DNA of 60,000 nucleotides from Takakia lepidozioides. Its lineage: Eukaryota; Streptophyta; Takakiopsida; Takakiales; Takakiaceae. Of this stretch, positions 44,801 to 55,443 are shown in pieces (within the stretch, counting starts at the first letter, position 1; every line of letters starts with the position of its first letter). The stretch spans positions 37,218,042-37,278,041 of the forward strand of contig CM060734.1 in NCBI GenBank assembly GCA_030704615.1. Direction: 5' to 3'. The notes beneath the pieces were generated by a model that did not search any database, was not told the DNA's origin, and saw nothing but the letters and a program-made list of their open reading frames with translations. A program made the translations under genes and the position numbers.

Positions 44801-47800
44801 TGACAGCATTGATAGGTTACTCGATGTTCTTCTTGTTGATGACAAATACAAGGGTCATGGTAGGGGTGATGTTCAGGTAGACTCTATAAACCTGTCAATT
44901 GTCCACTGATTTTGGAAATCTGTAGACATATCAGTCAGTTGCAAGGAATTGAAGTCAAGAATTTTTTATGCTCCTTGTTTCTGCACAAGATTGAGGTGCA
45001 AGTTAGACTAAACATATTTTTCTTGTATGGAAGATTTCCACCCCCTATTGACATTTATAGTTTATGGTTCTCAGCAGGTCTTAATCTCATCATTGCTTCA
45101 TATTCATACTGAAAACATAGCAGTTTTTTATACCAATTTCAGACAGGAAAAATATATTCAGAGGCAGTCAACGGGGGTGCAACTATTTGTTCGTGTCTGC
45201 AGGAAGATATAGAGGAGTCTGAATATATTGACGAGGGAGAGGTGAGGGCAAGTGATGTTGCCGAAGCAGCTCTTTTGCAAGCACTTTTCTTCCCTGATCA
45301 GAATGGAGACACTGTACACCCAAATCTGGAGCCTACCGTCTGCAGTGGCAACATTTCAGATGCATTTGTACATGATGAGTTTGGAACCAGAGAATTGTGT
45401 GGGTCTATTCACAGCCCCAGAACTAGAGGGTTCGAAAGTGGTGAAATGCACCGGTCTATCCAAAGCCCAAGACTAAGCGAGTCTGAGCCAGAAGATGGCT
45501 TGTGCTTGAGAGTAACCGTGGGGAAACTTGTTCTTTGTGGACCAGCTGTCAGGGACCTGGCTGATGTGATGCCCAATGATTTGTCACGGAAGTTGAACTT
45601 GCGCCCAGCATGTAAATGTTTGCTGACGGTCTCCTTCCCAGCCATTGTTCAACCATCCCCAGAGCAGCGGATTTCTGTCTCCCCTGTGAAGTTGGCTACT
45701 CGTGAGGCTCTCTTTGACCATCAGTCCCAGCTGTGCTGGAAGTTACCCTCCAGGCAATGCCTAAAAGCCTGGAGGTCCCAGGCCATGAGGGTGACTTTGG
45801 CCCTGAATTGGCACCCAAATGAGGCCCTAGAGTGTGCTGGCAGCATTCTATTGGACAATGTGCTTAACTCAATGCCAGATGCTTATCGAACTAGCTTAGC
45901 ACTCAGTATAGGGACCGAACCACATGGAAGTGAATACTCTTCAACCAGATGTAGTAGTCCGTTCAGGAGGAGATTGAGACTTTGTGAAAAGAAATGGTTA
46001 GAGGGCCTGCATCCGGCCTTCAGTCCTGGAAGGCTTGACAAAGGGGATGGCAAGTTGGGCCAGAAGACAGGTCCCAAGGATCCATTGGCCAGAATTGAGA
46101 TTGAGTTGCAACTACTCTATGCTAAATCAACTTTGCTCAAACAGAAGGACAACAGGGTGATTCCTCTCCTACCCAATCCTCTCAGTTACATGTACATATG
46201 TATAAAGTCCACTAGTTTTTAATGTTAAGATGTGATAAAGAGCTCACGGGCTGTCCCTCAAACCTAAGGCGCAATGGAATGCAATAAGGGCTTTGCGTCG
46301 ATTCGTGTGATAGGCACTGTTTTATAAAAAAAAATTACGAGTATACTAGTTTTTGTTGCAGTGATGCTAATTTCATCTTAGGACCTGAGTTGGCTCACCT
46401 GCATAGAACCCTGCTCCTTAGTGCAACAGTTGAGCTTTGAGCTATCCTTTGTTTTGTGTCATTCTACTGTCTGTTTGTCTGTGGTTTTCTGTTGCTTTAC
46501 ATGTTTTCTGTGGTTTTTCTTTCTTTCTTCATCAATTTTATCCACCTTGACATAAGATCATTCACACAAGTGCTATGCTGCAGATTGCCTTCCATCAATC
46601 CTGCACAGAAGTCCCCTGGTTGAGAGAACTTTTTTGGCTAGCTAGTGTTTTGCCAATGGCTGCCGAAAGCAGGTCTGACACCTGGAGTTACCATGAGACA
46701 TGGAATAGTTGGCATTTCTTTACAGAATGAAGATTCTAGAATTTCCAGTTTGAGTCCATAAGGCAGTGTACATGCATGTGTCGATCGCTAACTTCTGTGG
46801 ATCTTGTCTTTACCACAGCCATCACCAAGGAGAGATGAAAGTGTGAAGAGGATGAAGCCATTACCATCCCGCCAGCTACGGTCCTTCCCTTCAGTTCACA
46901 CTCCAATGGTGAGTAAAAGTCATCGCTTCATTGGTGATTTTCCAGCAGCATACATTCCTTGCTGAGCAACTGATGTAGATCTCTTCCTTCCAATAAATCC
47001 AGGACCCTGTGGCTATGATTGACACAATTTCAAACTCTTTACAACTATATTCAAACTATAGATTCGGATGAACAATGGAGAATCGCACATGCAGCAACGT
47101 TCAACTGTATCGTTGGCCATTAGAAACAGTTCAAAAACCTGATAGTTTATACATGGAAGGACCTTCTGTTTTCACAACTCTGATGGTTATATTTCGATGG
47201 AACTGACCACACTTCCCCTGTTCTTTCTCTTTCCAGGACTTGTGGCTGTATGTCAATGTCCATGATGTTCACAGCTGCTTAACCAAGTCTGCAAAAGTTC
47301 CAAAGAAACGAGGCTTGCTTCTGGTGGTGAAGTCTGGTCCGCACTTCGTCTATAAAATTCCCTTTCCGTTTTTGGGATGGCATCGATCCCACATCTATGG
47401 CAAAGGTCGCTCGGATGCAGTGGTGCGAGCCCCTTTGGAACTAGAACGTGCAGTACTGTTCATAGAGGTGGGTTCATTTGTGTGGTTCCCGATTCAGTGA
47501 GAAGCTTACACAAATAGCTCATGTGCCATGTCAATTGTGAACTAAATATCAACCAAACTTAAGCACCACTCCAGGTCTTTGTGAATTTTCCGTGGTAGTG
47601 TTCATCGCTGGACAACTTGGCCTTCGTGAGGGGTGGTAGCCGTTCTCTCGTGGAACAGGAGGCGTTGACTCTTAGACAGTCCCAACAGTGGCTATTGGGC
47701 TGCTTGTGGCCCCTCTCTCTTTCTTGTTTGTGGCTTCCTCGTGTCCCATAAGCTCTTGGAGGTTTCCACGGACGTTATAAAGTACCATTTCATTTCTCTC

Positions 47801-50800
47801 TATCTTTCTTCTTTCTTTCTTTTCACGACGTTATAAAGTACCATTTGTCCGGCTTCCATAGACTATCTAACTTTCCTCAGGCTTGATAGGTGTGGCGTAC
47901 TTCAGGAGGTGAGGAAGACAAACCAAAAGAAGGACATGAAGACCTAGTGGGGTTGGTGAAGGTTCCCTTAAATGTGGCCAACATTCCAGTAACCCATGAA
48001 GCTTGCAGTCAAAGTTGGGGTAAATTGGGAGAGGTTGCAGCAAAGGGTCAGTTTTCAGTACTGGACCCGTTTAAGAATACTGTTTGTGGGAAGGTGGAGC
48101 TTATGGTGATTCTGGGCATGGAATACCGTATGCAAAGATTGCAGAGGGAAAATAGGGCAGCTATGGTAATCCAATGGCATGTGAGAGAGTTTTTGAAATG
48201 GGGACGAGTTTCAGGGTCATATGGAACGAGTAGTCATATCCAACACCTGTGGACTGCGGGTAAGGGAAAGGGAGAAGAGAAGGTGCACAAGTGGTCTTTG
48301 GTAAGACACTGAACTTCTGTCACGGCCTCTTGGATTGTTGGATGGTCTGTTGTCAGATTCACTGCACAAGGTTGGAGGCAGAGGCAGGAATACAGTCCGA
48401 CAGGCACAGAGGGTTGCTGGGGTGGGAGCAAAAAGCCGAGAAGCTAATTTTGTAATCCGAAAGGCTGGAGAATTTTCCTGACAGAATTAGTTTGACTGAA
48501 TGTAGTAGAATGAGAGAGCCGCTGCTATATTGCAATGGATCATTGATGGACATCAATGTTCATTGGATGTTGATTAGACTCTGACAGGAGCGTTGTGTTG
48601 AATGAAGTGATCTTGGGGAATTAGCAGGCTGGCATGACAGGCCATGTTTTTGAGGTCTCCGTACTGCATGCACTGGGCCTTCCAGCACTGGACACCTACG
48701 CCTCTACTTGTGGTACCCTCTCTGTGTCCTTCCCTTCCTAGTGCCCTCTGCCCATTGTCTTTCTCTCAAAAAGCACTTCAGATGTACAAGGGTCTCTTTG
48801 GAAAAGTTGGAAAGCTCACAGTTTCTGCTGTCTGATCTTATTTTGGGAACAGAGGGGGCCTTCATCAAGTATCTCTTTCCAGGGGAGGATGAGCCTCTAT
48901 TTACACAGGTAAGAATCATTGTTTCTTAGCATAGACTCTAGCCATAACTGAATATTTTATTTGCTGGAATCCAGTGTTTTTGGCCGGCAGGCAGTCTTCC
49001 AAAAGGAGAAAGCAAGAAAGAAACTTTATAGCATGCATTTGAAGCTGAAAGAGGTTATGGGACAAGAAAGCAGCATTCAAGAAAAAAAAGTTGGATCCCC
49101 CCAACAAGCAGCCCAAAACTACCATTCAACTTGGAGAGATTCTCTAAGGTGGAGAAAGGAAGAATTTCATATGTCCAAAGGGCACCGTGGGTTATAGTAG
49201 AACTACAAGAGCCACTGCCCCGGGATGTAGATGTGTACAAGAGAAAATCGAAAAGAATTTTTCAAAGACCCGAAATGTCACCTGGAGACGTAGTGGATGC
49301 AGATAAGCATGTACCATCTCCGAAGCTGAAGGCCTCTGCCAAAGATGGGGATCTCTAAAAAGACAAGCACTATCTGCTCCTGATCTGATGATTTGTAGGG
49401 CCGGAGAAAAAGCAATGCTATTTTGTCCTCACTTCGTGGGGGGGTACACCCCCAGACCACTCATTCCCTTCTTCAGCTCCAAGTGTATCCAGACATAGTC
49501 AGACTCAAACCAATTCTCGATTCATGACAATCGAAGAAACTCAAAACAATTTGCCAGTTACAGCTTGTGAGTTGTAGGCCCTTTCAAGTGAAAAATGTGA
49601 CAAGCAGCTCCTTCTTGATTGAGTTACACCTTGAATCAACTCAATCTGATCGTCAAAAAATCTACCACATATCTGCACAACCTCAAATAGAGCATAGAAG
49701 TTGCAGATCAGCTTAAGCACAGATCAACTTGACATCAGCATTCGTAGTGGACATACAACATATGTTTATATGATTACGTTACTTAAAACTTCGATGTTGG
49801 ATAAACAGCCAAGTGTCTGGGTCTATTATGTGTTCACCTGGAAAAGAAACAAAAAGATATGGAGACTGACAGGAAGTCAATAGAGAGGCAGTATGGCCAA
49901 GGCGGAGCAAGGGCGGGAAAGGGCACAGAGATGGGCATAGATGATTTTGTAGTTCTTTTGTTGGGTACAGTAATGCTGCTCTGAATTTAAGAGACAACAT
50001 TGCATATTCTTCTTTTACAAGCCAAGGTGTTGCCCATGCAGGAGATGGAGTGGGGCCCCACTATTTATTTTGGTGCCTCTGTTCATCATAAAATCTCATT
50101 GCCTGTCGGGAAATACCTAGGTGACCATCTTGAGGTGATTGCAGCAGAGGACGATGCAAACCTCATCTTTGAGCTTTGGGCTTCCTTTTCTGGTGCATCA
50201 AATAGTGAAACAGGATCATATCAATCCTCGCCAACATTCTCTCCCAAAAAAAGAGAAAGGGATTGGCTGGTCAAAGATCAAAAGAATCTGGAGCCGGGTA
50301 GCAAGAGGCAAGAGAGGTACGTGGGGACAGCAGTCTTGCTGCATCGAAGTCTGCTAGACTTGCTGTATGAGAGAGACTGCATCTGTTGGACCTCTGAGGT
50401 GCCTACTCTTCACTAAACCCTTGCCCTATGAATAAGTAACTTGAATTTTTGTGGGAACCTCCTACAGGCAGGGAATGTCAATGTACCCTAGCAGCTAGTG
50501 TTGAAATCAAAGAGGAAAAGGGTTGTGAGAGTTGAAGCACACTCTAATGATTCATATTTTCCATATGTTGCACTGTTGGATAGCTGGTGAAAATTGAAGC
50601 TCAGGCCATGTTCTGCCAATGTATGCCAACAGCTGAGAAAGACATTCAATCTGCCGATAATAATGGTCAGAAAATGGCCAAAAGCATATATCAATGGCCC
50701 CGAACTGGTGGTACAAGTGGCATATGGCAGTTCAGAAGTTGGAACAGAGTGTTCACTTGACAGCACTATCTTTGATGACCGGGAATGGCATAGTGAGGAC

Positions 50801-53542
50801 ATGCCTTTGCAAGCACAGCTGGAAGTCAAGATTATCCGAGCAACTGGATTACAGGTTTGGAATCTCCTTTCCAATTTTCCTCTGTCGCATAGGCCCTCGA
50901 CACCTTAGTTGTTAAGTCTCTTATGCTCTTTGGTTTTTTCCAAGTTCCACCATGCAAGAGGTGGATTATTTATTCTTCTCCTCACAACCTACGCTTGAGC
51001 ACCTCGTCTTTCAAGCGTCACTTGATGTATTCCAAAGTAGTCTGTGTTTTGTTTACCTGCCCCATAGTCGCTTTTTGGCCGTCTGTGGATGTGATAAAGT
51101 GTATTGCTTTACTTTCCTGTCATTGGTGTTATGAGATGGAGAGTTTACTTAGAGGCTGCTAATGAGGCATTTCCTGTAAAATACCAGAGATAATTGGCAG
51201 ATTAACTTCACGACATGCTATGTTTTCATGTAGCAATTTAGGCCCATGGTTTCTCATGAACTTTTTCCATGCCATGCGCTCGTCCCATAAACTCTCCTGG
51301 GCTCTTGGAGAGTCATGACATTGCTTTGTTTTTAACTCTCTCTCTCTCAAGTACACACCAAAGCGCACCCCTTGTTTTGATTGACAGGATGCAGCTGCAG
51401 CAGTCTCATCTTCACCACAGAGGATGGCTGGCCAACATGGCACATTTGACCCCTATATATTCTTCTCTCTGTTCCCTAGAAATCGAGAGCTTCAAATCAT
51501 CTACACGCCCCTTGTCATGCCTTTGAGGGTCCAGATTCTTCCCACTCTGTTGTTGCTCTTGAGTCTGAATGTTATGGAATATCAGATTGTCTTAGAACAC
51601 TTCAGAGCTGATAAGCCATGTCAGGCTTTTGATAATGACATCAACCATGTCTCTAACAAGTGTAATATTAAGGATGTAGTTTAAATTGCATTCACACCAG
51701 AAGTGAAACTTTAAACCCTAATTTGTCTAATGGCAGTGTATGGATGTTCTGTGAAGTCAGGAAAGGGGCAGCAAGACGATAAAACTACAGATCAAGAGAC
51801 TTGGCTTCTTAGTCTGAAGTTGAACATTTAAGCTCCTTTGAAGTTAGGCACGAACCTACATAAGAGGTGTTCAAGTCTATTGACAAACACATGACACGAT
51901 TCACAACAACAGCCAATCCTCTACCAAAGTGCCATATACCACCTTCCTCCTAGTTAGTATTGTCTGCCGTTTGAGTTGAGATAGCTCAACCAAACATAGA
52001 GACTACATGTTTGTTATTCAGAGGGAACGATATACCAAAATGTTGAAGTTAACTTGTTCTGGAAATTTGTATACAGCCACAGAAGATGTCCCTTTGTAAT
52101 GGATGGAGCGACACAATGTTGTTGTCATTGGACTCGTTGGTGCTGACGGAACTGCAAACTTCGCACATGACATTTGAAGTCTGGCAACACTCAGAGCGCA
52201 CCACATGGTCTCCCAGTTCCAGTATTTCTTGGGAATCAACCACCACATCTCCTCCTGACCTGTGGCTTGGCACGGTATCGGTACCATGCTCACCATTACT
52301 CTCGAAAAAAGAAGGTTGGTGATTTGTACCCTAGAAAATTTACATGCATTGAATCTTGTCATGGCCAGTGTGATCCATCAACCTTTATCTTTCTCCCAAA
52401 GGCTTAGACAAGGCACTGGATAGAGCTGAACATGGCCTTCATGCAGAGAAAGATGTATATGCTTTTGCCCGGCATTGGCAGATCCGGGAAAATACTGGGA
52501 CTGAAACTATAGTCTTACAAGCCATCATGTTCCATGATGGCTTTCAGTAAATTTCCATGTAATGTAGCCTCTCGGTCACTGATCAATTAGTCTTTGTCTT
52601 TTGCTTGTCCCATGGTGGCACCCATGTGCCACAAAGCCAAAGTGTGCAATTTATCAGTAACCACATTAGGTATATATCATTTTCTATTTTGGTCCCTTGC
52701 CTCCTACCCTCCCTGTACTACCAAGTGTTAGGTTATTAAATTAGTTGCACTGAGAAAGTAGTAGGCATATGTGGACTTCTTCACAGGGAAAGATCAAAGC
52801 AGATCACCATGAATACAAGGACCCATAGTGCACTAAACAGCAAATATTTTTTCATACCCATGCAGAAAGATTCTTCATACAAGCTAGGGATCATGAACTT
52901 TCCGTGTAGATTTTGAAACAGGTGTTGTGGTATCTAAGATACAGGCCCAACTACTCATCACATTTGACTTAAAACGTTAGTCCAACGGGAGTGATCAACC
53001 ACTCTTGGATATGTGTGGGATTATTGAGTTGATGAATCACTTCACCACAACCTGCCAGCTAAGTTAAAAAACAAATAGGTAAATCTGTGTCTGTGAATGC
53101 AGGGATCATTGGCTGCTACAGTTTGGTCTCAAGGAATGGTGAAGCTGTTGGATCTCTAGAAGTGTCTGTACACTTTTCCTGTTGGTATCCGTGCTCATCA
53201 TCAGTAGCAGAGAGAAGAGAGCGTATCAGGTAGTGTATAGGATTTTATTATAACACTTTTGGATTATGCCTACAGACTGCGTAGGCCTACTTCCAAAGTT
53301 TACACTAACCATGACAATTTCAAGTCTATTCCCAAAGGATGTGGCTATGTGGACCAAACGTGCAGGGTACAATGCTTCCTTTATGCACTCGATACTACGA
53401 AAAGGATGTAAATTGGATTGTTCCATTGTTTGATAGAAGGCCTGAATTGTCCAGGTCTTCCACTCTGCAGAAAGTGTTCAAAATTCTTCATAGGCAACAG
53501 GATTACCATGTCTGCATAGGGCACCTTAGCAAGGACAGTTGA
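41808..53542 (+). CDS. C2CD3: C2CD3-like centriole protein, at least 13 exons (5' end missing)
   Basis: C2CD3 is a centriole distal-end protein required for appendages and cilia. Supported exons: about 41,808-42,025; 43,202-44,876; 45,203-46,156; 46,819-46,908; 47,237-47,467; 47,890-48,300; 48,774-48,908; 50,042-50,398; 50,633-50,854; 51,388-about 51,528; 52,083-52,314; 53,103-53,229; 53,338-53,542. Phases agree across nearly all junctions (GAAG|GG-ATC, AG|G-ATG). The N-terminal C2 domain is the best match: SCSLLIPWWGQP, FALHSGPTQLQRYLQDMGFL, DEDHSINGVYPVFANG. Later C2 pieces: DLWLYVNVHDVHSCL, EDLVGLVKVPLNVA, PLQAQLEVKIIRATGLQ, DLWLGTVSVPCSPLLSKKEG and NGEAVGSLEVSVHFSCWYP. Exon(s) at 48,909-50,041 and the start are unresolved. 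At about 51,510 a better C2 match continues in another frame (HAFEGPDSSHSVV), so a shift or a different splice is possible there. Confidence 0.8.
47772..47845. repeat. Short direct repeat in C2CD3 intron
   Basis: GACGTTATAAAGTACCATTT occurs twice, 54 bp apart, with a CTTT-rich spacer. Confidence 0.7.
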
Positions 53543-53589
53543 AGGGAGCCTTCCAAATACCTCCCTAGCTGGACTCAGACTGTACTCGG

Positions 53590-55001
53590 ATGCGGATCCC
53601 TTATTAAGAGCTGTGCAACCTCACTCGGAGTGAGGGTCGGCTGATGAATCATATACCAGTCTGCATCACATTCGAGCCGCCGCAAGAATATGTAGTACAG
53701 ATGCTTGCGGGGGTGTACGGGCCTCGGGCATTCTTCATGGCCACAAAATCAACGCAAGTACACTCCTGCATGTCTGAAATGGTGACATTGTAAACTGTGT
53801 CATGCTGAATAGAACCCTCTGTGGCAACAGCATACACGCGGCCATATCCTGGATGAGGTACACCCTTAAAACTTCGCACCTCGGCCCGAAGCAATTGCGC
53901 TGTTCCAATACGGGTATAGTTCTTGGTGGTTGGCCTCTTCCGCTTGTACCGTTTTCCCCACCTGGTGGTAGGAAACTTGTCACTGCAGGAGTCAAGGATG
54001 CGGGGTTGCGAGCAGAACTGCTCCGAGGAGCATTGAGGTTTGGAGCACTGGCTAGCTCCTCTCTCTGGATGAGGCGGAAACCTGCCTTGGTTAACTCGTC
54101 CACCTCTTCCTGGTTCAGATCCGTGCCCTCTTTCACTGGCCACACAACCGGTGGGTCGGGTCGGTCCTTCACAGAGGTCGGCGTGTTACTATGCACGCAC
54201 TGGAAGATGTCGGAGGCACAGAACCAGATGACCTGAACCTTCGGTTTAACAAGTGCAGAAGTATGAAATCGACCAAGGAAACGGTGCTCGAGTATAACAT
54301 CTACAACCTGGCCTCCGGATCTCCTTCTTGCAAGGGAGTTTTGTATCACGACGAATGGCCTGGCATTGACAGCGAGCAGTGGGTCCAGTTCGTGCAATGT
54401 GGAACACTCCCTCCGATGGAAGCTGCACCTCAACGACAACTTCATTCTGTTGGGGACAAGAAATGACATCTCCTGTACCCGTGCCGGTGCCCCTGGCCGC
54501 ATTCTTGGTAATCTGCCGTCCGTCGTACGGAGGTTGAAATCAGATCGCCATGAGGCCATCTCTGCCTCGGCTGCCAAATCAACCTCATTGTCGTTCAGGC
54601 ACCGCTCACTTTCCTTGTCCTCTTCTCCCCTTTCAACCCATCCTGGCGATTGTGAAGTGGGGTACCCTGGACAAAATTTCTCGATGCCTCCGCCAGTTTG
54701 ACTGGATCTTTGGAACGGTCTGCTGCTCGCAGAAACATTTCCGTCCGGGAAGGACCGGCACCCCGTGTCCCCCACCGAGGAAACTCTTGTAAGCGCTATT
54801 CTGTAAGACCGCTTTGGTGATATCATCAACTGTCGCATGATACAAGTCAGAATAACCTTTCCTGGTTGTAATTTTCCAACTTGAGTGAACAGCCTCTGAC
54901 ATGTTTGTCGTTGTCATATCAACGTCCTCCCGGAGACTAATCCCCAGCGGACACACACTTGCGTTAAAATGAGGCAAAGGTCGAGAGACAGAGCACAGCA
55001 T
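53590..55001 (-). pseudogene. MULE-type transposase relic with SWIM finger
   Basis: Minus-strand pieces in three frames. The first (55,001 onward) has TTNMSEAVHSSWK, GYSDLYHATVDDITKAVLQN and SAYKSFLGGG, like the core-to-tail region of MuDR/FAR1-type transposases. A long 367-codon frame (54,838-53,735) overlaps it. The last piece reads VYNVTISDMQECTCVDFVAM and KNARGPYTP, then after a shift KHLYYIFLRRLECDADW. This is a SWIM zinc finger (C-x-C ... C-x-H) with Arg where the third Cys is expected. Frame changes and the lost ligand indicate a dead element or a decayed domesticated gene. Terminal inverted repeats were not found. Confidence 0.6.
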
Positions 55002-55443
55002 CTAATACGATTTAGTATTAGATCTGTAGTTCGTCAAGGGCTCCATCCAAAGCCACACCACAAGAAACAAACAAACATCTGCAAATTTAAGATGCTGAAC
55101 AAACTTGTGCACTGGGCTGCCCCTCTAATCAAGCTCATCAAAATTCGTATTCACTTTCATCTTCAGGCTTTGGAGAAGCTCCACCACCCAAACACAGCAC
55201 TCTGATTTCCATCTACTGTCACCAAAGTCAGTCCAATATCACCCCTTCAGTCAAGTGCAATTATGGGCTGACTTCCCACCTATGCCGGGTAGACCCCACT
55301 ATCATTTCCCGTGGATATGCCACAGGAAATGCACTCAACAGTACATCATGGTCAATACTCTCAGGAAATGGTGGATGATCTGAGTAGCTACACAGATCAC
55401 TGAATGAAGCAAGACACTCGCATCTTTCCAAGAAAACATCCTT
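55002..55443. other. Non-coding gap
   Basis: Contains a small palindrome (CTAATACGATTTAGTATTAG, 55,002-55,021). From 55,284 (CTATGCCGGGTAGACCCC) it is the 3' flank shared with copy 1 of the PPR locus. Confidence 0.5.

Noticed and set aside
48991-49358. Further C2CD3 exon(s) in one of two overlapping frames
   Set aside because: Neither frame gives consistent splice phases with the exons ending at 48,908 and starting at 50,042, and neither shows a recognisable C2 strand pattern, so I left the stretch unresolved.
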